In this document: positions 52,815 to 62,281 of the stretch, piece by piece
Layout of the letters: each line of letters opens with the position of its first letter
Numbering within the stretch: position 1 is the first letter of the stretch
Origin: VYFG01 sp965248685
GTDB lineage: Bacteria; Pseudomonadota; Gammaproteobacteria; Arenicellales; Poriferihabitantaceae
Reading direction: 5' to 3'
Assembly (NCBI GenBank): GCA_965248685.1
Contig: CBDFKC010000003.1
Location: 1,674,001-1,738,000 of the forward strand
Length of the DNA: 64,000 nt
Program-made: the position numbers and the translations under genes
The notes under the pieces: generated by a model
Database searches by the model: none
Told to the model about the DNA's origin: nothing
What the model saw: only the letters and a program-made list of their open reading frames with translations

Positions 52815-53016
52815 TTCAATAGTTAAAATTGAAAATCCGCAGGCTCGATTAGGTGTATATGCTCATACTTGATCCAATAAAGATACTAATTTAATTTAGA
52901 TCTAATTGACCGCTGTCTGTACTGGAGAATACTCGATTAACTCTCACTGTGGTCCTCGCTCGAACCCACAGCTTTACTTAGCGTTATACTGAAAGTCAAA
53001 CGTTGAGCCAGATACA

Positions 53017-53613
53017 ATGAGAAAACTAGCTATTCTAACTTTTCAAACTCTTGACGGAGTAATGCAAGCTCCGGGTGTGCCCGAGGAAGATTTCTCAGGA
53101 GGCTTTACTCAGGGTGGCTGGGCTAATGATTGCTGGGACGAGGTAATGACGCAAGTTGGCCGCGAGGCGATGGCGGAGCCCTATGATCTTCTACTCGGAC
53201 GAACTACCTATGAACTTTTTGCTTCAAGCTTTGCTAACTCAAATAATGATAACCCCGTTGCAGATAAGCTTAATAGCGCTAGAAAGTATGTAGTGACATC
53301 CACCTTGGATAACCTCAAATGGCAAAACTCAGAAAAGATTACTGGTGATATTACCGAGAAGTTGTTTCGACTCAAGAAACAAGACGGACCTCTATTACAA
53401 GTTCATGGCAGTTGGCAGCTAATCCAATTATTGCTTTCCAACGGGCTAATTGATGAATTTCGGCTGTGGACATTTCCAGTAGTCGTTGGTAAAGGTAAAC
53501 GCCTGTTCGCCGATGGTGCGGTTCCAGCCAAGTATCAGCTCTGCAAGTTCGAAACTTGTCCGTCGGGGGCATTCATGCATTTTTATAAGCCGTTTGAAGA
53601 AGCTGTCGTATAA
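53017..53613 (+). CDS. DHFR/RibD C-terminal domain-like protein
   Basis: This 198-residue protein resembles the YyaP/YwjB group of dihydrofolate-reductase-like (RibD C-terminal) proteins, with MRKLAILTFQTLDGVMQAPG at the start, a LLLGRTTYELF motif, and VHGSWQLIQLLLSNGLIDEF then FPVVVGKGKRLF. These bind NADPH-like cofactors; their reaction is mostly unknown. It lies alone in a low-complexity neighbourhood of single genes, a pattern common for horizontally moved genes. Not a resistance DHFR by sequence. Confidence 0.85.
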   Translation: MRKLAILTFQTLDGVMQAPGVPEEDFSGGFTQGGWANDCWDEVMTQVGREAMAEPYDLLLGRTTYELFASSFANSNNDNPVADKLNSARKYVVTSTLDNLKWQNSEKITGDITEKLFRLKKQDGPLLQVHGSWQLIQLLLSNGLIDEFRLWTFPVVVGKGKRLFADGAVPAKYQLCKFETCPSGAFMHFYKPFEEAVV

Positions 53614-53840
53614 CAAATGTGTCAACTAGATGCATTTATACTATAGCCCATGGTGTAGTTGATTCAGGCATTAGTGGTAACGCTTCGATGTCCGCTTTCA
53701 ATTTTGTAACAGTTTGGGAAATGTAGAATTCAGAAAATACGAAATAACTGAAATGGCGGCTGCGAGTAAAACTGAGTCATAGTACTTAGAAAGGGGGAGA
53801 CTTGTAAACTCGTTTTCAGAACGTTAATTAGGTTGTACTG

Positions 53841-54227
53841 ATGATCGATCACACAGGAATAAATGTCAAAAATCTTGCTCGAAGCAAGAAATTTTATACG
53901 TCTGTTCTTGCTACTTTAGGATATGTGATTCGTCTCGAATTCGATGATTCCGTGAGTTTTGGAATGAAAGAACCCAGCTGTGGAGATGATCCTGGCGGAG
54001 ACTTTTGGATTGCCGAGGGTGATCCATCCTCGCCAAGAAACCATATTGCATTTCGTGCAGCAAGCGTTGCACAGGTTGTTGCTTTTTATGAAGCAGCTTT
54101 AGCTGCCGGCGCACGTGACAATGGCGCCCCTGGTTTACGCCCTCACTACCACTCAAGCTATTACGCCACATTTGTACTCGACCCCGATGAGTACAATATA
54201 GAAGCCGTATTTCACTGTGGAGGTTAA
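53841..54227 (+). CDS. VOC/glyoxalase family protein
   Basis: The 128-residue protein follows the vicinal-oxygen-chelate pattern: IDHTGINVKNLARSKKFYTSVL at the N-terminus (metal His), RNHIAFRAAS and a closing YATFVLDPDEYNIEAVFH (metal Glu). Members include glyoxalase I, extradiol dioxygenase-like and bleomycin-resistance proteins. The length fits a single two-module domain acting as a homodimer. It stands alone. The substrate is unknown. Confidence 0.85.
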   Translation: MIDHTGINVKNLARSKKFYTSVLATLGYVIRLEFDDSVSFGMKEPSCGDDPGGDFWIAEGDPSSPRNHIAFRAASVAQVVAFYEAALAAGARDNGAPGLRPHYHSSYYATFVLDPDEYNIEAVFHCGG

Positions 54228-54553
54228 ATGAAAGACTTTTCCTTAGCAAACGTATGCAGTCGCCTAATCCCTTAAGGTTGACTAGCCATTCTGGAAAGTT
54301 GGCCAATCACAGCAGTTTTTCTGTTAGCAGGTCGTATGATATAACTGATATATGACCAAGCTACTCCCCATAAAGCTTCAGCAGTAATTTATTTGGAGCG
54401 GGTATAAGACCTGTATCAATAGAAAGCCAAGCTGTCTCGGGAGTTTGTACTCTTTGACAATAAGTGATGGCCTACAATAAAAGCCGATAGTCAGCGAGGT
54501 TTTAAATTGACAATCTTGTCAGTTAATATATTCCAAGCTAATGTTCAGCAATA
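54228..54553. other. Intergenic region without recognised gene
   Basis: The 326 bases between the VOC gene and the DMT transporter end contain no frame with family support. One short inverted sequence (TTGACAATCTTGTCAG, about 54506-54521) is visible, too weak to name as an operator or terminator. Confidence 0.5.
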
Positions 54554-55483
54554 TTACTTTCGACGCAAAACCATCAAACCGGCTCCGACGATCAGTAATA
54601 TACCAATAACTGTCGCACCACCTGGTGTAGTAGCAAAGAATAGATAGTCCCACACTGCCACAAAAATCAAATAGCAATATTCAAACGTTGCAACAATTGA
54701 TGGCGGTGCTGCTTGATAGGCACCGGCGAGACCTAATCCGATCACTACGTTTAGAGCTGCCAGCAACCCAAGAACAAACCACCCTGAAGTGCCAATGGGT
54801 GACCATTCACTAAATATATAGGGATAAGAATGAGTCAACTCATCGCTTGGATGCCAAAGCAACAATATCCCACTTACTAATGAAGCAGTAGATAGCATAA
54901 CTATGGTAATAGCTAATGCCATGGTAGCCAGTGGAATAGATTGGCACTTGGCCCGGGTTATGATGTGTGATATTGCATAGAAAAAAGCGCCGAACACCGG
55001 TAATACTGCCCAGGGTGAAAAGGCATCGGTACCCGGCTGAAGAAGAATAATGACTCCCGCAAAGCCCACAAAAACTGCGACCCATCCACGAAGGCTAACG
55101 GGTTCACTTATAACGTAGGCTGATAGCAAAGTGACAAAAATAGGCGCGATATAATTCGCAGCGCCAACGGTCGACAGACTCAGAAAGGGAATGGCTGCGT
55201 AGTACGCTACAAACGAAATTGTCAAGAAGAGTGATCGCAACAGCGGCCACTTCTGTAGCGCGCCTTTAAAAACGGCGCCTCGGATGCCTTTTACCCATGC
55301 AAGTATTACAAGTAAAGGTAATGCAAGTAATCCCCGTAAAGTAAAAATTTGCCAAAGGGTCAGTTCGTTACTGAAAAGTTTGAAAATGACATCCTGAACG
55401 GACGTGATGAACATTGCCCCCACGATCAACGTTACACCGCGCACAACATGTAGAGGCTGTGCCTCTTTACCAACAACGCTCAT
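54554..55483 (-). CDS. DMT-superfamily (EamA) transporter
   Basis: The 309-residue protein has two EamA repeats with about ten transmembrane helices (for example RGVTLIVGAMFITSVQDVIF, GAANYIAPIFVTLLSAYVISE, PGGATVIGILLIVGAGLMVL). Such proteins export metabolites, amino acids or other small molecules by proton exchange. ATG at 55483 is preferred over 55525 because GGAG lies six bases before it. Divergent from a LysR gene across about 110 bases, a common regulator-target pair. Confidence 0.88.
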   Translation of the reverse strand: MSVVGKEAQPLHVVRGVTLIVGAMFITSVQDVIFKLFSNELTLWQIFTLRGLLALPLLVILAWVKGIRGAVFKGALQKWPLLRSLFLTISFVAYYAAIPFLSLSTVGAANYIAPIFVTLLSAYVISEPVSLRGWVAVFVGFAGVIILLQPGTDAFSPWAVLPVFGAFFYAISHIITRAKCQSIPLATMALAITIVMLSTASLVSGILLLWHPSDELTHSYPYIFSEWSPIGTSGWFVLGLLAALNVVIGLGLAGAYQAAPPSIVATFEYCYLIFVAVWDYLFFATTPGGATVIGILLIVGAGLMVLRRK

Positions 55484-55592
55484 TTTGATCTCCAGATAGA
55501 CGCCTGAAAAAGTAGTTTTCTTCATCCTATAGAGATCATGATTGTTTGAATAGATATTGAAATCTAATCAATTTGTTTAGTAATATTAAACA

Positions 55593-56492
55593 ATGAAACG
55601 AGCCCCTGTATATGGAATTGAAGTTTTCCTTGCGATTGTCCAGGAGGGATCACTCAGAGCGGCAGCCAAAGCATTAGGCGTAGGTGCGCCCGCAGTCAGC
55701 CTTCAACTAAAAGCACTTGAAAAGAAGATGGGAGTAGGGCTCGTGTTTCGCACCACACGCAACATCAAACTGACTGACGCTGGTCGGGTGTTGTTCGATT
55801 CAGCGGCGCCAGCCTATCGTGATATGACCTATGCGGTTAAGAAGACCCAGGAGGTTGGAAAAACCCTCAATGGAACGTTGCGTCTGTGTCTATCCCATGG
55901 GGCGTACGTCACCGCACTCGCGCCAGTATTGGAAAAATTCCTTTCGGACAATCCTGGAATCAATCTTGATTTATCCCTGATCGAAGGATTGGTAGATATT
56001 AACCGAGAAGGATTTCATGCAGGAATCCATTTTGGGGACGTGCTTTCTTCAGAAATGGTGGCCGTTCGGTTAACGCCACCGTTGACGCCCGCATTTTTTG
56101 CGTCACCTATTTATTTAGACAGGTACGGCCGGCCGGATCATCCGCGGGATCTTTTGAATCACCATTGCATTCGGTACAAACTTCCTACCGCAAAAAAAGT
56201 AGAGGATTGGCATTTCACTGAAGACAGACAGGATAAAATCATCAATACACCAACGCGGCTGGTATTTGATTGCGATATGGGCGTGATTCAGGCTGCGCGT
56301 GATGGGCATGGAATAGGTTGGTCTTTGCGGGCGAACGTGGCAGAACGTATTGCGTCAAGAGAACTGGAAACGGTTCTCGATCCTTATATTAAAAAGTTGC
56401 CTTCATTTTATCTCTATTACCCTGAGCAAAATAAGCGAGTTGAGTGTATGAGATTGCTTATCGACGTCCTAGTGTCTCACCGGGATGGATAG
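55593..56492 (+). CDS. LysR family transcriptional regulator
   Basis: The 299-residue protein has an N-terminal winged helix (about 1-60; FLAIVQEGSLRAAAKALGVGAPAVS) and a C-terminal two-lobed substrate-binding domain. It belongs to the LysR family; the closing region with ARDGHGIGW is usual in GcvA/DsdC-like members. It is divergent from the EamA transporter and probably controls it. An AT-rich TTTAGTAATATTAAAC segment just before the ATG could be part of a LysR box (T-N11-A) but is not decisive. Confidence 0.9.
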   Translation: MKRAPVYGIEVFLAIVQEGSLRAAAKALGVGAPAVSLQLKALEKKMGVGLVFRTTRNIKLTDAGRVLFDSAAPAYRDMTYAVKKTQEVGKTLNGTLRLCLSHGAYVTALAPVLEKFLSDNPGINLDLSLIEGLVDINREGFHAGIHFGDVLSSEMVAVRLTPPLTPAFFASPIYLDRYGRPDHPRDLLNHHCIRYKLPTAKKVEDWHFTEDRQDKIINTPTRLVFDCDMGVIQAARDGHGIGWSLRANVAERIASRELETVLDPYIKKLPSFYLYYPEQNKRVECMRLLIDVLVSHRDG

Positions 56493-56637
56493 AAATTTAT
56501 TTGAGGCGGTTCACATTTTTCTAACCTGCAAGTGACCGCTATTGGCCTAACTTTTCGATCAGGCAATAAACATACACAACCTCTACTCACAACAGCCATT
56601 CATAACACCAACTGATCCAAAAGTATTGAGATAATAA

Positions 56638-56715
56638 TGTCCAAGTCAGCGCTTGCAATTGACGTTCCACAGTCTGAGCCATATGTGATGGCTTTGCGAA
56701 ACCTACATGGCTAAT
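56638..56715 (+). CDS. 25-codon ORF of doubtful status
   Basis: ATG at 56638 opens a frame MSKSALAIDVPQ... that stops at 56715, sixteen bases before the ATG of the signal-peptide protein. It could be a leader peptide, the start of a truncated gene, or chance. Confidence 0.2.
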
Positions 56716-56730
56716 CGGCAGGTTTATGGT

Positions 56731-57465
56731 ATGAATTCACGCAGATTAGTCATCTCCAATCTTTGCAGTTTGACTGCTTTGCTAACTCTGGGGCAATGCC
56801 CCGGCGTCTTTGCCGCCACTAATCGTAGAAAGCCTCGCTATTGGGTTTCTGACTTACAAGATCTTGTAAATTACGTTCGAAATGAAACAGTCACAATTGA
56901 TGAATGGCGGACAGGATTAGAAACCTTATTCACACATGTTCCACTTAAAGACCTACTGCTAGATATTGATTTTGATCGTCTTCGAGAACGAACTAGTTTT
57001 GCTCAATATGGCGTTAAAAAGCTGCGTGTAAACCTAGACGATGACAAGCCTCTAACACTGAGATTCAATCCGATATTGTTCGCTATTGGTAAAGGTAGAG
57101 CAATCGTGCCCCACGGGCACGCAAATATGCTTTCAGCTCACATTTTGCTAAGCGGGCAGCTACATTTACGCCAATATGATCAGCTCGAACGCTCTAGTAC
57201 TGCTCTTCTTATTCGTCCAAGCGACGAAAAAATAATTTTTCCGGGTGAGATTAGCTCAATAGGCCTCAAAAAGGATAATGTACATTGGTTCGTTGCAGAG
57301 CGTGATTCCTATGCCTTGGATGTCATCGTTAGTGGTTTAGATGAGATGGAAAAAAAGCGCTATGAAGTTTTTAATTTGGACATGCGGCTCGCAGAAGCAA
57401 ATCAGAATGGGACACTATTGGCCCCTCGAATAGGGGTCAAAGAGGCGCTTGCTAAATATGGATAA
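56731..57465 (+). CDS. Secreted cupin-like protein
   Basis: About 244 residues with an N-terminal signal-like segment (NSRRLVISNLCSLTALLTL, cleavage near FAATN) and a central beta-rich domain. That domain holds the cupin-type VPHGHANMLSAHILLSGQ stretch, a His/His pair suggesting a metal or ligand site. ATG at 56731 is preferred over 56707 because an AGG stands upstream and the signal peptide begins there. Function not recognised. It lies just before the IS21 element, whose left end is 107 bases downstream. Confidence 0.65.
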   Translation: MNSRRLVISNLCSLTALLTLGQCPGVFAATNRRKPRYWVSDLQDLVNYVRNETVTIDEWRTGLETLFTHVPLKDLLLDIDFDRLRERTSFAQYGVKKLRVNLDDDKPLTLRFNPILFAIGKGRAIVPHGHANMLSAHILLSGQLHLRQYDQLERSSTALLIRPSDEKIIFPGEISSIGLKKDNVHWFVAERDSYALDVIVSGLDEMEKKRYEVFNLDMRLAEANQNGTLLAPRIGVKEALAKYG

Positions 57466-57577
57466 TTTTCGGACTTTAAAAGTATTTACGTATTATGGCT
57501 TTGGGTAAACAGCGTCCATTCACCAAGACTAGGAAAACGCATTTGTAAAAATTGGAACTTGATCTTACAAGTTGCGT

Positions 57578-57645
57578 ATTCTGGTGATCGTGAACAGTGA
57601 TTCTGGATGATCATGAACACCCATTCTGGCGGATGGTGAACACCG
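57578..57645 (+). repeat. Left multiple terminal repeats of IS21 element
   Basis: Three copies begin ATTCTGG at 57578, 57600 and 57623, each followed by a GATCGTGAACA-like block. They mirror the longer right-end array. Confidence 0.8.
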
Positions 57646-57694
57646 GCTAACCAACGTATTGTTCGAAGTTGTTTTTTACCTTAAGTGTTCACGA

Positions 57695-58465
57695 TCAGTC
57701 AACCTCAAGGGTCGTTTTGCGCATCGATTCACCTTTTAATTTAATCCGATGGGCGTTATGCATGAGGCGGTCGAGAATGGCATCGGCCAGGGTGTTATCG
57801 CCGATTGCGGCATACCACTGATCAGTGGGCAACTGACTAATCATCACGGTGGACGCATGCCCATGTCGATCATCCATGATCTCCATCAAGTCATTACGTT
57901 GGGCCGCATTGAGTGCTTCCAGCCCCCAATCATCCACGATGAGTAAATCGAGTTTGGCCGTCGCCAGGAGCACCTTGCTATAAGAGCCATCTGCCTTAGC
58001 TTGACTGAGCATCAGCAGTAACCGGGAGAGTCGGTAATATTTCACTCGATAATCCTTCAGGCAAGCGGTATGTCCGATAGCACAAGCCAAATACGTTTTA
58101 CCACTTCCACAAGGTCCGGTAATCAGTATATTCTGATGCTTGCTGAGCCATTCGCATTGTAGTAATGATGCCATCAGCGACTGCTTCAAGCCTCTCGGGT
58201 GCTGGTAATCAATGTCTTTGGCATGAGCAGTCAACTTGAACTGGGCTGCTTTTAACAGTCTTTTCTGACGACGCTGATCACGATCAGATTGTTCACAATC
58301 GGTGAGCAATTGTAGTCGTTGCTCGAAGGATAATGCTTCATAAGTTCCTGGCTGTTCGGTTTGCTGGACGAGCGCGTTGGCCATACCGGCCAGTTTCAGA
58401 TTTCTAAGTTGTGTGAGTGTTTGCTGTAACATAATGAGGTTCTCTTGGGTTGGGTAAAGGGTCAA
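57695..58465 (-). CDS. istB: IS21 helper ATPase IstB
   Basis: The 256-residue AAA+ protein has Walker A ITGPCGSGKTYLACAIG (about residue 110) and Walker B LLIVDDWGLE. IstB binds DNA and helps IstA choose the target and drive transposition. It starts within the last four bases of istA. It looks complete. Confidence 0.94.
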   Translation of the reverse strand: MTLYPTQENLIMLQQTLTQLRNLKLAGMANALVQQTEQPGTYEALSFEQRLQLLTDCEQSDRDQRRQKRLLKAAQFKLTAHAKDIDYQHPRGLKQSLMASLLQCEWLSKHQNILITGPCGSGKTYLACAIGHTACLKDYRVKYYRLSRLLLMLSQAKADGSYSKVLLATAKLDLLIVDDWGLEALNAAQRNDLMEIMDDRHGHASTVMISQLPTDQWYAAIGDNTLADAILDRLMHNAHRIKLKGESMRKTTLEVD

Positions 58466-60006
58466 TGGAAGCTATGGGGTCCACGGATGTTTTCATGGCT
58501 TTGAGGAAGCCGTGTTTCCTGTTGAGGCGGATCACTGATCAACTGATCCTGGTGACTTTGTAAGATCGACTTCACTTGTTTCAGCCGATAGAGTTTCTGC
58601 TGGTTGGCAATGGCACAAGCTTTATTCAATCGCATGCCGGAATACTGTCTGGAGAGATTTAACAACCCCAGGCAAACACGGAATGCCTGTTCCTCGTGTT
58701 CCTTTTTATGGAATTGGACATGCACCCATTGTCGAACTTCGTCACCAATGTCCTGGGCCCAGTTCAGGATGCGGGCACTTGTCCATTTGTGTTGATATTG
58801 ATGGGCCGGTGGCATGTGTTCTGGCACGGTGGTCACCCCAGGGTAGAACTTTCTAGGGTGACTGGCGACCCGACGATTGTGGAAGTAGAGCTCAATCAAA
58901 TAGGCCTTGGCATGCAGGACGAGACGCTCTCCGACCAGATGATGGGGGACCGAGTAGAGATGGTCCTGGTACTGAATGTGATAATCGATATTGACCCGTA
59001 CGGTTTTGATATCGGTATATTCGTAAGGATGTTTAGGGAGGGGCTGTAAGGCGGGTTTGTCGATGGACTCGAACCATTGTTTCCGGGACCCCTTAAGTTG
59101 CTTGAAGGGTTTCTGGTTGGCCCATTCGAGCAATCCTTTTATCGCTTGATTCAGTTCGGCCAGAGAGAAGAAGGTTTGATGGCGCAGTCGAGCGAGAATC
59201 CAGCGCTCGATGATTTGAACACCAACTTCCGCCTTAGCTTTGTCCTTGGGCTTATACGGACGTGCTGGCATGATCGCGGTACCATAATGGGCAGCGAGTT
59301 GCTGGTAGGCTGGATGAGCATCGGGGTCATAGCGACAGGCTTTACTAACACCACTTTTGAGGTTGTCCGGGACAATCAGTCGGGGCACCCCGCCGAAAAA
59401 GGTCAGGGCTCTGGCATGACTGCCTAACCAATCCGGGATGGTCTGCGACCAGGTTGCATCACAGTAGGTGTAATTGGAAGCGCCGAGTACCGCGACAAAG
59501 ATCTGTGCAAATCGCACTTCACCGGTATCACCGTTAACAATGGGGACGGTTTGGCCAGCATAGTCAACAAACAGCTTATCCCCTGCTTTGTGGGTCTGGC
59601 GCATGGAGCGCTTTTGTTTGGCCTTCCAGTCCGTGTAGAGGAAGCAGAACTGGGAATAGCTGTAGCAGCGATTAGGGAATTGCTGGCAGTATTCTTCCCA
59701 CAGGAGCTGTTTGGTCACACCCTTTCGGCGCAGTTCACGATGCACTTCCCGCCAGTCTGGTGATTCGAAGGCGGACGAGGATACGGTATCCGCCTGTGGG
59801 TAAAACAGCCGGGCGAGCTGTTGGTCATCCAGTTGATCGATGGCAGGCCAATCAATGGCAAGCACTGCGGCCTTGCTGACCACTTTTTGTGCCACGCCCA
59901 GGCTGATACGAAGGCTGGAATGGATCTGTCGCAGGGACAGATTAGCGCATAGTCGTAGACGCAGTATTTCTCTTAGTTGTCGCATTGAAACTCTCTTGGT
60001 AGGCAT
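58462..60006 (-). CDS. istA: IS21 transposase IstA
   Basis: The 514-residue DDE-type transposase has an N-terminal HTH (LREILRLRLCANLSLRQIHSSL) and the integrase core with Asp in FVDYAGQTVPI (about 150), Asp in IVPDNLKSGV (about 212) and Glu in KDKAKAEVGVQ (about 262). These and the full length suggest that it is functional. It overlaps istB by four bases. Confidence 0.94.
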   Translation of the reverse strand: MPTKRVSMRQLREILRLRLCANLSLRQIHSSLRISLGVAQKVVSKAAVLAIDWPAIDQLDDQQLARLFYPQADTVSSSAFESPDWREVHRELRRKGVTKQLLWEEYCQQFPNRCYSYSQFCFLYTDWKAKQKRSMRQTHKAGDKLFVDYAGQTVPIVNGDTGEVRFAQIFVAVLGASNYTYCDATWSQTIPDWLGSHARALTFFGGVPRLIVPDNLKSGVSKACRYDPDAHPAYQQLAAHYGTAIMPARPYKPKDKAKAEVGVQIIERWILARLRHQTFFSLAELNQAIKGLLEWANQKPFKQLKGSRKQWFESIDKPALQPLPKHPYEYTDIKTVRVNIDYHIQYQDHLYSVPHHLVGERLVLHAKAYLIELYFHNRRVASHPRKFYPGVTTVPEHMPPAHQYQHKWTSARILNWAQDIGDEVRQWVHVQFHKKEHEEQAFRVCLGLLNLSRQYSGMRLNKACAIANQQKLYRLKQVKSILQSHQDQLISDPPQQETRLPQSHENIRGPHSFH

Positions 60007-60103
60007 ATCGGCACCGTGTGAAAACGGCGCAGATTAGCAGTTGAGATTCAATACGTTGGTCGGATTGGGCCACCGAGAATACTGATTCTGGACAATAGCC
60101 AAA

Positions 60104-60219
60104 AGTGTTCACGATCAGACCGGAATCAGTGTTCATGATCAATCAGAATCGGTGTTCACGATGCACCAGAATCACTGTTCACGTTCAACCAGAATGGGTG
60201 TTCACGTTCGTCCAGAATA
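60104..60219 (-). repeat. Right multiple terminal repeats of IS21 element
   Basis: On the minus strand five ATTCTGG-like words (60218, 60195, 60172, 60149 and 60126 as the first base) recur at exactly 23 bases, each followed by a GTGAACA block. The fifth is degenerate (ATTCCGG). The array is longer than that at the left end. Confidence 0.85.
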
Positions 60220-60306
60220 TGCACAAGTTGACTAATCTAGTTTAAATGTCACCTAACAGCGTATGACCGAGTTTTGCGGTCATACAACATTGAGTTAAAT
60301 TGAGTG

Positions 60307-60516
60307 TTAAGCCCATCTAATTAGACCAATAACGGACGATGCTGCGTAAAAGAACTGCAAGCAGAGGAAAGCCCAGCGCCGATCAATCACAGCCCATCCT
60401 GCAAACAAAAACGTGGAAACCAATAGAATGGTAAAACCCAGCAACTCATTCCCCGTATTGGAGGCAATCAACAAGGCATAAACTATCGCTAAAGCGGAAC
60501 CAATAACCTCAAACAC
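60307..60516 (-). CDS. Small membrane protein
   Basis: The 69-residue protein is almost wholly hydrophobic with about two to three helices (EVIGSALAIVYALLIASNTG; GFTILLVSTFLFAGWAVIDRRW) and a GLIRW end. Similar short proteins of unknown function occur in proteobacteria. It lies 27 bases after the HAD gene in the same direction and may be cotranscribed. Confidence 0.55.
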   Translation of the reverse strand: MFEVIGSALAIVYALLIASNTGNELLGFTILLVSTFLFAGWAVIDRRWAFLCLQFFYAASSVIGLIRWA

Positions 60517-60543
60517 AGTAGTAAGTAAGTTTACTTTTACCCA

Positions 60544-61266
60544 TTAGATTGACTCGGCCATCTCCATTAATGTGGAGAATGTGAAGCCAACCTCTGGGCG
60601 ATTATCGACTACCGCCGTCGCTCCCCAGTTGTCACTATTAGAAAGATTTTGTCTATCAATCCATGCTTTGTCTAAACCAGCTATTGTGGCAGGCACATGG
60701 TCATGATGTAGGCTCTGGGCAGTGTGGAGAATTTGGTCACTCTCAATCCCAAAATCATTTTTTAAGGCATTGAGCATGTAATCAAAGTTGGCAATATTTG
60801 GCTTGTAACTGCCCACGTCCTGAGCAGTGTATATAGCGTCAAAATCTACACCAAGTTTCCTGTTCGAAGCGGCAAAACCTTCTCTGTGTACGTTCGAGAG
60901 AATAATTAGTTTAAAGTGCCTTTTTAGCTTGCGTAGTGCGTCTGCTGAATCAGGAAAGGCTGGCCAATGTGGAACAGATAGCCCGAAGTCTCTATCAAGT
61001 TCAGCATTGCTCGTTATCTCAAATTCTTTGGCAATATCATGGTGTACCTGAGCAAGCAGGTCAGAGTAAACAATATCTGGCGTATTGATTTCCTGCGCGG
61101 TTTCTATTCTTGCAAACGCTCTAAGTGTTTGTTCGCGAGTCATATCCTCTCGCTTATTTTCCAAGATGAGCGGCTGTAAGGCGTCCCAAATACCACTCTC
61201 CCAGTCAATCATTGTTCCGTAACAATCGAACGTTAGCGCTTTGTAATCAGTTATTTTTTTAGTCAT
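60544..61266 (-). CDS. HAD-superfamily hydrolase, 2-haloacid dehalogenase-like
   Basis: The 240-residue protein has the HAD motif I LTFDCYGTMIDW (nucleophile Asp about residue 12), motif II LIILSNVHREG, motif III with Lys in AQDVGSYKP, and the D-N of VVDNRPEVGF at the end. This type II haloacid dehalogenase group hydrolyses C-halogen or phosphate bonds. ATG at 61266 is preferred to GTG at 61278 because GGAAAG lies close before it. The substrate is unknown. Confidence 0.85.
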   Translation of the reverse strand: MTKKITDYKALTFDCYGTMIDWESGIWDALQPLILENKREDMTREQTLRAFARIETAQEINTPDIVYSDLLAQVHHDIAKEFEITSNAELDRDFGLSVPHWPAFPDSADALRKLKRHFKLIILSNVHREGFAASNRKLGVDFDAIYTAQDVGSYKPNIANFDYMLNALKNDFGIESDQILHTAQSLHHDHVPATIAGLDKAWIDRQNLSNSDNWGATAVVDNRPEVGFTFSTLMEMAESI

Positions 61267-61372
61267 AAGTCTTTCCACTCAGATGGTTTAGATAACGACC
61301 TAAGACTACAAGAAACAGTTACACGGGATTATGCTAAAAGGATGGAGTTGTTTGCTCAAAAGACTGAATGAC

Positions 61373-62083
61373 CTATTGAGAATTAATCCTACTCGGTGGT
61401 TTACCAAAATAATCAGAAAACCGTCGGCTAAATGCTGACAGACTACTATAGCCGACCAGTTCCGCGACGATCTGAATGGGGTAGTCTGTATGACTCAATA
61501 GTGCACGAGCTTTCTCCATTCTCTGCGCCATTAGATATTCGCCCGCTGTTTTTCCTGTTTGGTTCTTAAACTCAACTTTGAAATGACTAACACTAAGATT
61601 GCTAATCGAAGACAATGCTTCCAACGAACATTCTTTGCTTAGATTACTTTCTATATGGGCGAGTACTCTGGTTATTCTATTGTCAATTTTTGGTGAGAAG
61701 TCTTGAGTTAACAATAATTGCTTAAACAGTAGCACCATACTTGCTTCGAGTTCAGCGTTTATCTGATACTGGAGCTGCGCTTCTATGAAACTACAGTAAG
61801 ATTGCATCACTCCTGATATTGAAGCGAACGGAGAATCTAACAAGTTAGCATTGTTCGGCAGTTCAGAGAGATCAGCTACTAGAAAGCGAGATTCTTCTCG
61901 AGCCTGAAAACTATGCTCAATCCCTTTTTGAATAATGACTATTTGACCGCTACCAACTGTGCCTTGAACACCATTCACGTTTATCTCAATAACACCATGC
62001 AGAGGTAAAACAATTTGGTGAAAATCATGTTCGTGTGAACATACAGCGGGAGTATAGGCACGTATTGATATGCTATCTAACAT
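61373..62083 (-). CDS. AraC-family transcriptional regulator
   Basis: The 236-residue protein has an N-terminal cupin-like sensing part (HEHDFHQIVLPLHGVIEINVNG) and a C-terminal double HTH (about 135-230; LSVSHFKVEFKNQTGKTAGEYL and VAELVGYSSLSAFSRRFSDYFGKPP). The upstream half of the cupin part is short, as in many such regulators. It lies in tandem after the MocR gene, upstream of the HAD gene (107 bases), and could control either. Confidence 0.88.
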   Translation of the reverse strand: MLDSISIRAYTPAVCSHEHDFHQIVLPLHGVIEINVNGVQGTVGSGQIVIIQKGIEHSFQAREESRFLVADLSELPNNANLLDSPFASISGVMQSYCSFIEAQLQYQINAELEASMVLLFKQLLLTQDFSPKIDNRITRVLAHIESNLSKECSLEALSSISNLSVSHFKVEFKNQTGKTAGEYLMAQRMEKARALLSHTDYPIQIVAELVGYSSLSAFSRRFSDYFGKPPSRINSQ

Positions 62084-62184
62084 ACCTCGTTATTTTACTT
62101 GGTGAATGGCCGAATTGGAGTGTCTCAGAGACAGATTACAAAGTCGAGAATCAAGCTATTTTTAACCCGAATCGGCAGATAGGC

Positions 62185-62218
62185 TGACTGGCTCTGATTT
62201 GCCCTCTAGAGTCAGTCA
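62185..62218. terminator. Stem-loop after the MocR gene
   Basis: TGACTGGCTCT pairs with AGAGTCAGTCA (11 bp, one G-T type mismatch) around a 12-base loop, 64 bases past the MocR stop. No T-run follows on the minus strand, so termination is possible but unproved. Confidence 0.4.
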
Positions 62219-62281
62219 TCAATTTTATCTGGCTTTTGAAAGTTTCCGTAAAGCGGACATATGCTGACGACCAAATCAAAT

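Larger units (their letters stand above)
57573..60223 (-). mobile_element. IS21-family insertion sequence, complete, with 5-bp target duplication
   Basis: The 2651-base element has tips TGCGTATTCTGG (left) and TGCATATTCTGG (right, reversed), with CAAGT duplicated at both sides (57568-57572 and 60224-60228). It carries istA and istB on the minus strand with the usual overlap. Both genes are intact, so it may be active. Arrays of about 23-base repeats at both ends are typical of IS21 transposase-binding sites. Inserted between genes, disrupting none that can be recognised. Confidence 0.95.

Noticed and set aside
53614..53840. TATAACAAATGTGTCAA after the DHFR-like gene, suggesting an integron attC site
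   Set aside because: The start resembles Vibrio-type attC repeats, but no matching GTT-type end or imperfect palindrome of suitable length follows, no integrase is present and no second copy occurs.
60104..60219. Regular 23-base repeats as a CRISPR array
   Set aside because: No constant spacer length of about 30 with unique spacers, no cas genes; the copies continue into the end of the IS21 element, so they are transposase-binding repeats.
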